64,000 bases of DNA, taken from the NCBI RefSeq assembly GCF_000717175.1, contig NZ_JNYD01000001.1, forward strand, positions 62,001 through 126,000. The letters run 5' to 3'. This stretch comes from Pseudonocardia autotrophica (GTDB lineage: Bacteria; Actinomycetota; Actinomycetes; Mycobacteriales; Pseudonocardiaceae). A program made the translations under genes and the position numbers. The notes below the pieces were generated by a model. The model was given only the letters and a program-made list of their open reading frames with translations, did no database searches and was not told the origin of the DNA. Below, one piece after another: positions 36,869 to 45,700 of the stretch (the stretch's first letter is position 1; every line of letters starts with the position of its first letter).

Positions 36869-37672
36869 GTGACGCGTGGATGGGCCGTGGTCACCGGGGC
36901 CGGCAACGGGATCGGTGCCGTCATCACCCGGCACGCCGTCAAGGAGGGGTACCGGGTCGCGGCCTGGGACGTCGACGCCGCCGGCCTCGACGCGCTGGCC
37001 GCCGAACTCGGCTCGGCGTGCGTGCCGACGGTCGTGGACGTCGCGGACGAGGACTCGGTCTCCGCGGCCGTCGCCGCGTTGCCGGAGGCGCCGTCGCTGC
37101 TCGTGAACAACGCCGGCATCGCCCGCTTCGGCCCGCTGCTGACACTGCCCGCCGCGGAGTGGCGGGCGGCGCTCGACGTGAACCTGACCGGCACCTTCCT
37201 GGTCGGCCGGGCCGTGGCCGCGCGGATGATCGAGGCCGGCGGCGGCGCGATCGTGAACATGGCGTCGATCAACGGCATCGCCGCGGCGCCCAACGCCGGC
37301 GCCTACACGGCGTCCAAGGCCGGGATCGTGAAGCTCACCGAGCACATGGCGCTCGAGTGGTCGGGCCAAGGGGTCCGGGTCAACTGTGTGGCGCCCGGCC
37401 TCATCAACGCCGGCATGTCCGACGCCATCTACGCCGACGAGGAGGTCCGGCGGCTGCGTCAGGCGCGGGTGCCGCAGGGCCGGCTCGGTACCGCCGACGA
37501 CGTGGCCGACGCCGTGCTGTTCCTCGGCTCGCCGAAGGCCGGCTACATCTCGGGGCAGACGCTCGCCGTGGACGGCGGCATCACCAAGACGGCGCTCGCG
37601 TCCATGCCGCGGCCGAAGTCGGTGGACTCGGTCGGCGTCGACGACGCGGCCGCGGCCCGCGAGGGTGGCTGA
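36869..37672 (+). CDS. SDR oxidoreductase
   Basis: 267 residues from a GTG with GAGGGGAAG upstream. A classical SDR: TGAGNGIG cofactor loop, NNAG, catalytic Ser in MASINGI, YTASKAG (Tyr-x3-Lys), and the C-terminal SGQTLAVDGG. Asp at the end of strand 2 (AWDVD) predicts NAD preference. A 25-residue acidic tail follows. It begins an operon with the TrmB-like regulator and is divergent from the amidohydrolases. Confidence 0.88.
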   Translation: MTRGWAVVTGAGNGIGAVITRHAVKEGYRVAAWDVDAAGLDALAAELGSACVPTVVDVADEDSVSAAVAALPEAPSLLVNNAGIARFGPLLTLPAAEWRAALDVNLTGTFLVGRAVAARMIEAGGGAIVNMASINGIAAAPNAGAYTASKAGIVKLTEHMALEWSGQGVRVNCVAPGLINAGMSDAIYADEEVRRLRQARVPQGRLGTADDVADAVLFLGSPKAGYISGQTLAVDGGITKTALASMPRPKSVDSVGVDDAAAAREGG

Positions 37673-37732
37673 GCAGCGGACATGGTCGCGGGGGAGTCCC
37701 GGGCCGCACGGTCCGGATGGGACGATGGCCAC

Positions 37733-38614
37733 ATGTCCCAGCAGAGCGTGATCGAGGAGCTGCAGCGCCTCGGGATGTCCGGCTACGAGGCGAAGGCCTA
37801 CGTCGCCCTCGTCGCGGCGGGGATTCCGCTGAACGGCTACGAGGTCGCCAAGCGCTCCGGCGTCCCGCGCTCCACGGTGTACGAGACGCTCGCGAAGCTC
37901 GTCGCGCGGGGTGCGGCGTACGAGGTCCGGGCGGGGGAGGGCGTCGGGTACATCTCGCTGCCGCCGTCCGCGCTGCTGGACCGCCTGCGCCGCGAGTTCG
38001 ACCAGTCGATCGACGCCCTGAGCTCCGCGCTCCCGCAGGTCGCGGCGCCGTCACAGGTGCGGTTGGTGCACAACCTGTCCGACCGGGAGTCCCTGCTCGC
38101 CCGGGCGGAGGACGTCGTGGCCGCGGCACGCACCGACCTGTTCCTCTCCGGCTGGCCCGCCGAGATCGCGCCGCTGAAGAGCACGGTGCGCCGCGCCGAC
38201 GCGGAGGGCGTCGAGGTCACCGTCGTGACCTTCGGGGAGGACCCCGAACCCGTCGGCACCACCTACCCGCATCGGTTCTCCTCGCCCGAGGTGGTCCTGG
38301 AGAACCTCGGCTGCCGGCTGCTGGTGGTCGCCGCGGACCGCGAGCAGGCCGTGATCGGCGGGGTCGTGAACGGGGACGCGTGGGGGGTCTACACCGACGA
38401 CCCGGCCGTCGTGCTGGTGGCCGTCGAGTACGTGCGGCACGACATCGCCATGCACCTGATCGCGGAGAAGTTCGCGCCGGAGGACTTCGAGACCTTCTGG
38501 AAGTCCGATCCCGCGCTGCGCAAGCTGCGCGCCGACCACGGCATCCCGGCCGCCCTGCTGGCCCGCGGGCCGGGCGGGGCGTCGGCGCCGCCGCGCCGCG
38601 GGCGCCGCGCCTGA
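37733..38614 (+). CDS. TrmB-family transcriptional regulator
   Basis: 293 residues. The N-terminal winged helix is typical TrmB: LQRLGMSGYEAKAYVALVAAG, NGYEVAKRSGVPRSTVYETL, LVARGAAYEV. A dimerising helix and a PLD-like effector domain follow (LLARAEDVVAAARTDLFLSGW, REQAVIGGVVNGDAWGVYTDD). Archaeal relatives bind sugars; actinobacterial effectors are mostly unknown. The start at ATG 37733 is preferred over 37682, which lacks a ribosome-binding site. It is the only dedicated regulator among the operons that share the 16-bp palindrome and is in an operon led by a copy, so it is the best candidate to bind it. Confidence 0.85.
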   Translation: MSQQSVIEELQRLGMSGYEAKAYVALVAAGIPLNGYEVAKRSGVPRSTVYETLAKLVARGAAYEVRAGEGVGYISLPPSALLDRLRREFDQSIDALSSALPQVAAPSQVRLVHNLSDRESLLARAEDVVAAARTDLFLSGWPAEIAPLKSTVRRADAEGVEVTVVTFGEDPEPVGTTYPHRFSSPEVVLENLGCRLLVVAADREQAVIGGVVNGDAWGVYTDDPAVVLVAVEYVRHDIAMHLIAEKFAPEDFETFWKSDPALRKLRADHGIPAALLARGPGGASAPPRRGRRA

Positions 38615-38620
38615 GCCCGT

Positions 38621-39616
38621 TCAGGGCGACACCAGGACCTTCACGACGTCCTCGGGGTGCTCGATCGCGTACCCGAAGGCGCCGGCCACGTCGGCGAGCG
38701 GGACCTCGCGGCTGACGAACCGGGCCACCGCCGCCCGCTGCGCGGCGACGACCTCGAGGGCCTCGGGGAAGAGGCCGGCCCGGGCGCCGACGATCGTCAC
38801 GCCCTCGAACAGCACCCGCGGCACCGGCACCACGAGATCGTGCGCGGCGACCCCCACGACCACGAGCCGCCCGCCGCGCCCGATCCCGGCCAGCGCGGCG
38901 TCGAGCCCCGGCCGCGTGCCGGACGCCTCGAACGCGACGTCGGCGCCCTCGCCGCGGGTCCAGTCCGCGACCGCGTCCGGGTCCGGCGCGGTGACCCGCT
39001 CGGCGCCCAGCTCCGCGGCGAGCGCGCGCCGGGCCGGGACCGGGTCGCTGACCAGCACCGCGTGCCCGCGCGCGGCGGCGGCCACGGTGATCGCCAGCCC
39101 GATCGGCCCGCCCCCGACGACGGCGAGCCGCTCGTCGCCGCGCAGCTCGGCGCGGGCGAGCGCCATCGCCGCGATCGAGAACGGCTCGACGAGAGCGGCC
39201 TCGACGGCGGTCAGGCCGCCGGCGCCGTGGAGCTGCCCGACCGGGACGACGAGCCGGTCGGCCAGGCCGCCCGGCAGCGCCACACCGAGCGCGCGGAAGG
39301 CGGTGCAGGCCGGCCAGGCGCCACGGGTGCAGGGCCGGCAGCGCCCGCAGGGGATCGCGGGATCGACGGTGACGGTCTGCCCGACCTGCAGTGGGCCGTC
39401 GTAGCCGCGGGGCAGCGCGGCGAGCGTGCCGCCCACCTCGTGGCCCTGGCGGAGCGGGAAGCCGGTGTCGTGCCGCTCGCCGAGGAACATGTGCAGGTCC
39501 GTGCCGCACAGCCCCACGGCGCCCACGTCGACGACGGGGTCGCCCGGGCCGGGATCGGGGTCGGGCACCTGCTCGACCGCGATCGTGCCGGGGGCGGTGG
39601 TCACGGCGGCGCGCAT
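38621..39616 (-). CDS. Zinc-dependent MDR alcohol dehydrogenase
   Basis: 331 residues. Catalytic zinc ligands sit in GLCGTDLH and QGHEVGG, and the structural zinc site CGRCRPCTRGAWPAC has all four cysteines. The Rossmann motif is VVGGGPIGLA. This is the sorbitol/threonine dehydrogenase-like branch that oxidises polyols, sugars or secondary alcohols with NAD(P). It is the last gene of the ThuA operon, 42 bp after the SDR. With ThuA and a TIM-barrel isomerase it suggests handling of a sugar or cyclitol-like moiety. Confidence 0.88.
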   Translation of the reverse strand: MRAAVTTAPGTIAVEQVPDPDPGPGDPVVDVGAVGLCGTDLHMFLGERHDTGFPLRQGHEVGGTLAALPRGYDGPLQVGQTVTVDPAIPCGRCRPCTRGAWPACTAFRALGVALPGGLADRLVVPVGQLHGAGGLTAVEAALVEPFSIAAMALARAELRGDERLAVVGGGPIGLAITVAAAARGHAVLVSDPVPARRALAAELGAERVTAPDPDAVADWTRGEGADVAFEASGTRPGLDAALAGIGRGGRLVVVGVAAHDLVVPVPRVLFEGVTIVGARAGLFPEALEVVAAQRAAVARFVSREVPLADVAGAFGYAIEHPEDVVKVLVSP

Positions 39617-39658
39617 CGGCCGGGCCTCCTCGGGGTGTGTGCGGCGCTCGGGGCCCGG

Positions 39659-40417
39659 CTAGGCGTTCGTGACGCCCAGGCTCAGGCCGCCGTCGATCGT
39701 GAGCACCGCGCCCGTGGCCCACTCCGCGGCGAGCAGGTACTCCACGGCCTCGGCGACCTCGTCCGTGGTGCCCGGGCGGCCGAGGGCGTGGGCGGGGCCG
39801 AGGGACTCCATGCGCTCGGCGGCCTGGGCGTCGTCGAACAGCCCGGCGCGCTGGTTGATCTCGGTGAGCACCCCACCCGGCCGCACGCACCCGACCCGCA
39901 CGCCCTGCGGCCCCAGCTCCGCGGCGAGCACGCCGGTCAGCGTCTCGAGGGCCCCCTTGGTGGCCGCGTAGGGGGAGGCGCCGGGGAAGGCGCGCTGGGT
40001 GTGCACGGACCCGAAGAACACGATCGCGCCGCGCGACCTCCGCAGGTGCGGCAGGGCGAGCCCGCTGAGCAGCATCGGGCCGATCGTGTTGGAGGCGAAG
40101 ACGGCGTGCAGCTCCTCCTCGGTGAGCTCCTCGAGCGCGCCGCGGTACATGTTCCCCGCGCCGTGCACCACCGCGTCGAGCCCGCCGCCGTGCGCCACCG
40201 CCGCGGCCACCATGGCCTCCCGGTCGGCCGCCACGGTGACGTCGCCGACCACCCCCTGCGCACCGGCGGCGGCCGCGACCGCCTCGACCTTCGCGGCGCG
40301 GCGCCCGGAGAGCGTGACCCGGGCGCCGGCCTTGGCCAGCCGGTGCACCACGGCCTCGCCGATGCCGGATCCACCCCCGGTGACCAGCACGGACATGCCG
40401 TCGATCGGACGACCCAC
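39659..40417 (-). CDS. SDR oxidoreductase
   Basis: 252 residues from a GTG one base after the stop of the TIM-barrel gene. The motifs are TGGGSGIG, a HGAG variant of NNAG, Ser in FFGSVHT, and YAATKGA. Arg residues after strand 2 (LSGRRAAK) predict NADP(H) use. It is the third gene of the ThuA operon and probably works next to the zinc dehydrogenase on the same intermediate. Confidence 0.87.
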   Translation of the reverse strand: MGRPIDGMSVLVTGGGSGIGEAVVHRLAKAGARVTLSGRRAAKVEAVAAAAGAQGVVGDVTVAADREAMVAAAVAHGGGLDAVVHGAGNMYRGALEELTEEELHAVFASNTIGPMLLSGLALPHLRRSRGAIVFFGSVHTQRAFPGASPYAATKGALETLTGVLAAELGPQGVRVGCVRPGGVLTEINQRAGLFDDAQAAERMESLGPAHALGRPGTTDEVAEAVEYLLAAEWATGAVLTIDGGLSLGVTNA

Positions 40418-40418
40418 C

Positions 40419-41207
40419 TCAGCTCCCTCCGGTGACGACCGCGGACGCGGCCTTGCGCAGCAGCACCGCGCGGTCGAGCGGCGCGTGCTCGGCCGCGAGG
40501 ACGTCGGACTGCACCTCGACGGCGAGCGGCACGCCCGCCGGCAGCGCGGCGAGGAACCCCGCCAGGTCCAGCACCCCGTCGCCGGGCGGCACCCGGTCGT
40601 GCCGCGCCTCGTGGGCGAGCAGCTCCGCGGACTCCGGGTGCGCGCCCGGCCCGGCGTCCGTCAGCTGGGCGTAGCCGACGAGCTCGGCCGGCCACGGCGC
40701 GTCGAGGGGTTCGCGCATGCGGTGCAGGTGCAGCGCGTCGGGCAGCACGACGGTGCCCGGCACGGCGCGGGCGATCCGCTCGGCGGCCGCCCGGGACCGG
40801 ACGGCGGTGAAGGCCATGGGCTCGAGGGTGACCCGGGTGGCGGAGCCGGCCAGGATCTCGGCGAGCGCGGCGACCGACGCCGTGGTCCGCCCCTCGTCGG
40901 GGTCCTCGGAGACGGTCAGCAGGAAGGCCGCGTCGAGGACGGCCGCGGTGTCGGCGAGCCGACGGTCCGCGTCCGTGACGCCGGCGGGGCCGAGCCGCAC
41001 CACCTCGACGTCGAGCAGCCGGACACCGGTGCGCCGCACCGCGTCGGCGACCGCCGGCGCCTGCGCGCGGGGATCGGTGAACCGCACTCCGGCCAGCGGG
41101 AACCCGGCCTCGGCCGCGCAGCGGACCACGCCGTCGGGCGAGAGCTCGAGGACGCTGCCCGCCGAGAGCGACAGCGTGGGGGACGACGGCCCGGCGGGGT
41201 CAGCCAC
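40419..41207 (-). CDS. Sugar-phosphate isomerase/epimerase-like TIM barrel (AP endonuclease 2 fold)
   Basis: 262 residues from a GTG that lies 8 bp inside the end of ThuA. The TIM-barrel strands read GFPLAGVRFTDP, GVRLLDVEVVRLG, ATRVTLEPMAF, VVLPDALHLHRM, LVGYAQLTDAGP and VPLAVEVQSD, with the Glu, Asp, Gln and Glu positions that bind the metal in xylose isomerase-like AP_endonuc_2 enzymes. Family members isomerise or epimerise sugars and inosose-type ketones, or deglycosylate 3-keto-glycosides. The exact reaction is not visible. Confidence 0.75.
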   Translation of the reverse strand: MADPAGPSSPTLSLSAGSVLELSPDGVVRCAAEAGFPLAGVRFTDPRAQAPAVADAVRRTGVRLLDVEVVRLGPAGVTDADRRLADTAAVLDAAFLLTVSEDPDEGRTTASVAALAEILAGSATRVTLEPMAFTAVRSRAAAERIARAVPGTVVLPDALHLHRMREPLDAPWPAELVGYAQLTDAGPGAHPESAELLAHEARHDRVPPGDGVLDLAGFLAALPAGVPLAVEVQSDVLAAEHAPLDRAVLLRKAASAVVTGGS

Positions 41208-41895
41208 GGGTGGTCCAGCGCAGGGCGCGGCGCACGATCTCCCGGTGCGCGGGGACCTCGTAGGAGGGCGGGTGGTGGCCGAGGGCGTCGTAGACGACCC
41301 GCCCCCCGCCGTGCTCGCGGGCCCACAGCAGCGGCCGCGGCGGCCCGTCCGTACCCGGCGTGGCCGCGTGCAGCAGGCCGGTGACCTGCCGGGTGCGCAG
41401 GTCGCCGTACACCTCGTCGACGATCGCGAAGTCGTCGACGCCCGCGACGAGCGGGTGCTCCGCCGCCACCGTGACGGCGACCTCGGGGCCGAGGGGCGGG
41501 TGGTGCGAGTGCCCCCACTCCCAGTGGCCGCCCAGCGCGTCCCCCCACTCCGGCCAGTCGTCGAAGCAGAGGGCGGCGGTGTGCATCCCGAGGACACCGC
41601 CGCCCGCGTCGAGGTGCGCGGCCAGGGCCTCGCGGGCCGCGGGGGAGGGGCTCGCGCCCTCCTCGGCGGCGCGGTCCCGGTACCGGTCCGGGGTCCCGGG
41701 GCCGGTCATGGACCACCGCAGGGCGTTGACGACGAACAGGGCCGCGCCGGGCAGTGCCTCCAGGGCCGAGTCGACGCCCGCCGTGCCGGTGTGGACCTCG
41801 ACGGCGAACCCGGCCTCCTCGAGCAGGGTCTCCAGGCAGGCGGTGGTGGCGGGGAAGTCGTGGGTGAGCCCGCCGGACAACACCACCGCGCGCAC
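41200..41895 (-). CDS. ThuA-like (trehalose-utilisation) class I glutamine amidotransferase fold
   Basis: 231 residues from a GTG with GGAGGTGGG upstream. ThuA landmarks: LSGGLTHDFPAT at the N-terminus, GGGVLGMHTAALCF with His in place of the amidotransferase Cys, WEWGHSHH, and HPLVAGVDDFAIVDEVYGDL, then GGRVVYDALGHHPPSY. ThuA proteins act in 3-keto-disaccharide catabolism. It leads the four-gene operon ThuA, TIM barrel, SDR, ADH and has operator g 38 bp upstream. Confidence 0.82.
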   Translation of the reverse strand: MRAVVLSGGLTHDFPATTACLETLLEEAGFAVEVHTGTAGVDSALEALPGAALFVVNALRWSMTGPGTPDRYRDRAAEEGASPSPAAREALAAHLDAGGGVLGMHTAALCFDDWPEWGDALGGHWEWGHSHHPPLGPEVAVTVAAEHPLVAGVDDFAIVDEVYGDLRTRQVTGLLHAATPGTDGPPRPLLWAREHGGGRVVYDALGHHPPSYEVPAHREIVRRALRWTTRG

Positions 41896-41932
41896 GGCCC
41901 ACCTCCGCGTCGTCGTCCCGTCGCCCGCTCGT

Positions 41933-41948
41933 CGTCACAAGGCTGACG
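41933..41948. promoter_or_regulatory. Island operator g
   Basis: CGTCACAAGGCTGACG, an exact core match, 37 bp before the ThuA-like GTG. It is the rightmost copy found. The remaining gap to 42132 holds GC-rich imperfect hairpins but no gene. Confidence 0.7.
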
Positions 41949-42132
41949 ACTACCGGGACCCTAGCGGGGCGAGGGCCCCGGAGCCAGCGCCGCGGCGCCC
42001 TCCCCCGGGCGTGCCCGGGTACCGGCTCAGGGTCCCCCCGGCCCTGCCGGGAGGGTCGGTGGTCCCTGTCGTTGGCGTGCCGCGTCGGTCAGGCTTCCGC
42101 CGTCCGCCGCACCGGCGGCGGGAGGAGGTCCG

Positions 42133-42426
42133 ATGCACGAGGTGTCCGAGCCGGTGCGCCCGAGCAGGGTCGCGGCCGAGCGGGCCGCCCTGCTCGTGCG
42201 GCTCTGCCTGGACCTGGACCGGCGGGGCGCCCCGCCGGCCGCCCGGCTCGCCGCCCTCGACCAGGCGCGGGCGGCCGTCGCGACGGTGCCGCCGGGGCGG
42301 ATCCGGGACCGGCTCGCCACGGTGTGCGACATCCTCACCGACCTGCACCGCGACGACACCGCCGAGGCCGTGCGCGCTGCGATCGTCCGGGCCCGCGCGG
42401 CGCTCGGCCAGCCCGCCGCGGGCTGA
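42133..42426 (+). CDS. Small hypothetical helical protein
   Basis: 97 residues from an ATG with an excellent GGAGGAGG site. The whole chain is predicted helical and Arg/Ala-rich (AAERAALLVRLCLDLDRRG, RIRDRLATVCDILTDLHRDD, VRAAIVRARAALG). There are two cysteines and no membrane segment. It converges on the GAF-domain gene with a 6-bp gap. No family is recognised; the strong start signal supports a real gene. Confidence 0.65.
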   Translation: MHEVSEPVRPSRVAAERAALLVRLCLDLDRRGAPPAARLAALDQARAAVATVPPGRIRDRLATVCDILTDLHRDDTAEAVRAAIVRARAALGQPAAG

Positions 42427-42432
42427 CCGGCG

Positions 42433-43818
42433 TCAGCCGACCCGGGGGTCCTCCGGCCGGTCGAGGTCGAACACGCTCGACCCGATCCCGCGGGCCACGC
42501 GGTCGAGGCGGTCCGCCTGGGCCAGCAGCTTGGCGCGGTGCACCGGCGAGGTCACGCTGCCGGCGAGGCCGGTGAGGTCGGTGGCCACGGCGAGCAGCTC
42601 GGTGATGACCGACGTGTTGAGGTCGTCGGCGATCCGGTCCCGGTCGTCGAGCCTGCGGCGCAGCTCCTGCTCCACCCGCACGCGGGCGTAGGCGGCGACG
42701 AGGCCGGCGTGCCCGGCCAGCGAGGCGACGGCGTCGAGGTCCTCCCGCCGGTAGGGCTCCCGGCCGCGGCGCCGGCACACCGCGAGCGCGCCCCGCGGGG
42801 CCCCGGCCGCGGTCAGCGGCGCCAGCAGCGCGGGCCCGACGTCGAGCCGGCCCAGCGGGATCCCGCTGAGCCGCGGATCCGCGCGGGCGTCGGAGCTCGC
42901 CACGGCCATCCCGGCCATCAACGCCCGGCCCGCCGCGCTGTCCCGGGCCCGCAGCCGGGTGTTCTCCACCTCGGCGAGGGAGTCGCCCTCGGCCACCGCC
43001 ACCAGGAACTCGCCGGCGCCCTCGGCCGGCACCAGCAGAGCCGCCCCGTCGCTGTCGCTGAGGTCGCGCAGCGTCGCGACCAGACCCTCCAGCACCTCGG
43101 CGGGCTCCTCGCCCGCGAGCAGGTCCGTCGCGACCTGCGTCGACGCGGCCTGCCAGGCCTGCCGGCGCCGGGTCTCGGCGAACAGCATGGCGTTCTCGAT
43201 CGCCACCGCGGCCGACGTCGCCAGGGCCTGGAGCAGCTCCTCGTCGTCCGCGCTGAAGCCGCCGCCTGCCTGCCGGTCGGTGAGGTAGAGATTGCCGAAC
43301 ACCTCGCTGCGGACCCGGATCGGCACCCCGAGGAAGCTGGTCATCGGCGGGTGCCCGGGCGGGAACCCGGCGAAGCGCGGGTCGTCGTGCAGGGACGCGA
43401 GCCGGATCGGGTGGGGGTCGTCGATCAGCGCGCCGAGCAGGCCTTCGCCGCGCGGCGGCCGGCCGATCGCGCGGACCGCCTCCTCGTCCATGCCCTCGTG
43501 CAGGAACTCGACGAGGTGGCCGTCGGCGCCGAGCACACCGAGCGCGGCGTAGCGGGCGCCGACCAGCGCGCGTGCCTCGGTGACGACGCGCCGCAGCACG
43601 ACGGGCAGCTCGAGGTCCGCGCCCACCGCACGGTGGGCCCGGAGCAGGCCGCGCAGCCTGCCCTGGCTCGCCATGACCTCCTCGGCGCGCTCGACGATCT
43701 GCTCCAGGAGCTGGTCGAGCTCGAGCCGGGGGACGTCGACGAAGCCCAGGTCGGCATCCGGGTCGTCGTCGCCCGGCCCCCCGAGGCCGTTGCCGTTCTG
43801 CGGGCCCACCTGCACCAC
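42433..43818 (-). CDS. DevS/DosT-like tandem GAF protein lacking the kinase
   Basis: 461 residues from a GTG (several in-frame GTGs are possible). GAF-A (about 65-220) matches the haem GAF of DevS/DosT: VGARYAALGVLG, GLLGALIDDPHPIRL, GFPPGHPPMTSFLGVP, EVFGNLYLTDR. His156 lies where the DevS haem ligand His149 is found. GAF-B spans about 230-385. The dimerisation helix begins DDRDRIADDLNTSVI, where DevS has DLHDxVI, so the phospho-acceptor His is Asn401. The ATPase domain is absent and the protein stops 60 residues later. It may be a gas or redox sensor acting by protein contact. Confidence 0.85.
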   Translation of the reverse strand: MVQVGPQNGNGLGGPGDDDPDADLGFVDVPRLELDQLLEQIVERAEEVMASQGRLRGLLRAHRAVGADLELPVVLRRVVTEARALVGARYAALGVLGADGHLVEFLHEGMDEEAVRAIGRPPRGEGLLGALIDDPHPIRLASLHDDPRFAGFPPGHPPMTSFLGVPIRVRSEVFGNLYLTDRQAGGGFSADDEELLQALATSAAVAIENAMLFAETRRRQAWQAASTQVATDLLAGEEPAEVLEGLVATLRDLSDSDGAALLVPAEGAGEFLVAVAEGDSLAEVENTRLRARDSAAGRALMAGMAVASSDARADPRLSGIPLGRLDVGPALLAPLTAAGAPRGALAVCRRRGREPYRREDLDAVASLAGHAGLVAAYARVRVEQELRRRLDDRDRIADDLNTSVITELLAVATDLTGLAGSVTSPVHRAKLLAQADRLDRVARGIGSSVFDLDRPEDPRVG

Positions 43819-43947
43819 CGGCCGTCACCACCCGTCGCGTCGAGGGGTTCCCACCGACCGCTCGGGGGGACGGCCCGCGCGGCGAGACGTCCCACTATGG
43901 GCCCGGTGGCGGGCGCTGTCCAGACGCCCGACCGCTGCGGCGCGGGC

Positions 43948-45183
43948 TCAGGACCAGCGGTCGCCGTCCCACTCGTCGTCACCGTGGGTGTCGGCGTACC
44001 GGTGCTCGTCGTCCCACGAGTCGTCCCAGCGGTCGTGCCGGTCCCCGTCCCAGGTCCTCTCCCAGGTCCCGTGCCGGGTGTCGTCCTCGGTGTCCCGATC
44101 GTCCGTGTCGGCGGTCGGGCCGGGGAGCGGGGCCTCGGCGGGCGGGCGGGGCGGGGTCTGCGTGACCGCGCGGGAGCCGGGGTGCGCGGCGGCCCGCAGG
44201 GTCCGGGTGACCTGGGCCTGCGCACCCGCCACCGCCTCGGCCAGCACCGGGATCATCACGGGCGGCGCGGGCAGCACGGTCGCGTCCCGGATCCCGGCCG
44301 GCGCCGGTTCGGCCGCCCCCGCGGCGGCCGCGGCCGGGGTGGCGGGCGCCGGGGTGACGGGCCCGCCCGGGCCGAGCGCGGGCCGGCCGACGACCACCGC
44401 GACGGCGGCACCCAGCACCGCGACCACCGCGACCCGGCGGTGCGCCGTCGGCCGGGCGGGCCGCACGGGCTCGGGATCGCCGACCCGCCCGCACTCCCGG
44501 ACCAACCCGAGGGCGAGCCCGGCGGCGGTGGGCCGCTCGGCGGGGTCGGCGGCCGCCGCGTCGGCCAGCAGCGCCGCGACCCCCGCGGGCACCCCGGGCG
44601 CGGCCCGACCCCACGAGCGGCGCGGGAGGCAGCGCTGGAGCAGCCGGCCGAGCCGGGCGACGTCCGCGGCGGCGCGGGCGTCGAAGGCGGCGGTGCCGTA
44701 CGCCGCCTCGGGGGGTCGGTGGACGCGGCCGAGCAGGTGCGCCTCGCCGCCGCGGTCGAACCGCACCGCGTCCGGCTCCACGGCGCCGTGCGCCACGCCG
44801 TGGGCGTGCAGGTAGGCCAGGGCCTCGGCGGCCCGGGTGCCGGCGGCCAGGAGCGCGGGCACCGGCAGGGTGCGCCGGGTGGCGCGGTCGGCCAGCGACG
44901 GGCCGTCGACGAGCTGGGTGACGACGAAATGCCCGTCGCCGCAGCTCCCGACGTCGTACAGCGCGGCGAGGTTCGGGTGGTGCAGCCCGGCCACGACGGG
45001 CCCGGCGGGGGAGGGCTCCAGGAGCTCGACGACGACGGGGCGGCAGAGCACGTCGTCCCACGCGCGGTAGAGGCGCCGGCCCCGCCCGGAGCCCAGGCGG
45101 GCGTCGAGCCGGTACCGGTCCGGCAGTCCCGCCGGCCGCTCCGGTCCCCCCGCCTGCCGCACGACGTCACTGGTCGTGGCCAC
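43948..45183 (-). CDS. Protein kinase-like protein with degenerate active site, membrane helix and acidic tail
   Basis: 411 residues from a GTG after a GGGGGGT. The fold of a Ser/Thr kinase is readable (LGSGRGRRLYRAWDD, LHHPNLAALYDVGS, LAYLHAHGVAHGAVEPDAV, PAERPTAAGLALGLV), but the VAIK Lys is Glu (VVVELL), HRD is AHG, and DFG is LGR. It should not transfer phosphate. One membrane helix lies near residue 270 (VAVVAVLGAAVAVVVG). The C-terminus is outside and very Asp/Arg/Trp-rich (WERTWDGDRHDRWDDSW). It resembles MviN/PknB-accessory pseudokinases in layout only. Confidence 0.75.
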   Translation of the reverse strand: MATTSDVVRQAGGPERPAGLPDRYRLDARLGSGRGRRLYRAWDDVLCRPVVVELLEPSPAGPVVAGLHHPNLAALYDVGSCGDGHFVVTQLVDGPSLADRATRRTLPVPALLAAGTRAAEALAYLHAHGVAHGAVEPDAVRFDRGGEAHLLGRVHRPPEAAYGTAAFDARAAADVARLGRLLQRCLPRRSWGRAAPGVPAGVAALLADAAAADPAERPTAAGLALGLVRECGRVGDPEPVRPARPTAHRRVAVVAVLGAAVAVVVGRPALGPGGPVTPAPATPAAAAAGAAEPAPAGIRDATVLPAPPVMIPVLAEAVAGAQAQVTRTLRAAAHPGSRAVTQTPPRPPAEAPLPGPTADTDDRDTEDDTRHGTWERTWDGDRHDRWDDSWDDEHRYADTHGDDEWDGDRWS

Positions 45184-45476
45184 GCGCGTACCCCCCGTCG
45201 GCAGCCGGCCACCTGCGGACGCGCGCATGGTGGCCGTGCCGGTCGCGGTCCCCGGGCGCCTGCCGGCCCCTGCCGGCGGCGCCCCTGTCGGTTCCCGCGT
45301 ACCCCCGATGTCCCCCGGACTACCCCGCCCCGTGCCGCGCACACCCTTCCGCACCCCCCGGCGCGGGGGCAGGGCCGAAAGTCACGGCCCCGGGCGTGAC
45401 GGGACGTCCGACCCTGGTGGGGGTGCGCCGGGGCCGGGCACGATCACCCGGCTCGCCGGTCACCCAGGAGGTCCCG

Positions 45477-45665
45477 ATGCCGTCCGCGCCGCACTCCGCG
45501 CCCGTCCCGGGCGGCTGGCCGAGGTCCGCCCACACGCACACGACCGGTTGCTACTGGGACGTCCAGGTGTGCTGCTGGCACTGCCCGCCCGCCACCGCCG
45601 AGCCCGTGCCGCCGCCGGCGGTCGACGCCGTCCCGCCGGCCGAGCCCGCCGTCGCCCCGGTCTGA
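45477..45665 (+). CDS. Cysteine-rich small protein
   Basis: 62 residues from an ATG with a perfect AGGAGG site. The middle is THTTGCYWDVQVCCWHCPPA, with four cysteines and two Trp in 12 residues, then a Pro/Ala/Val-rich tail. No signal peptide is seen. The motif could bind zinc or an Fe-S cluster or be a peptide precursor; I recognise no family. The 293-bp gap before it (45184-45476) is the divergent promoter region with the pseudokinase gene and shows nothing else. Confidence 0.55.
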   Translation: MPSAPHSAPVPGGWPRSAHTHTTGCYWDVQVCCWHCPPATAEPVPPPAVDAVPPAEPAVAPV

Positions 45666-45700
45666 GGGCCGGCACGGCGCGCGCGTCCACCGCAGGCCGT

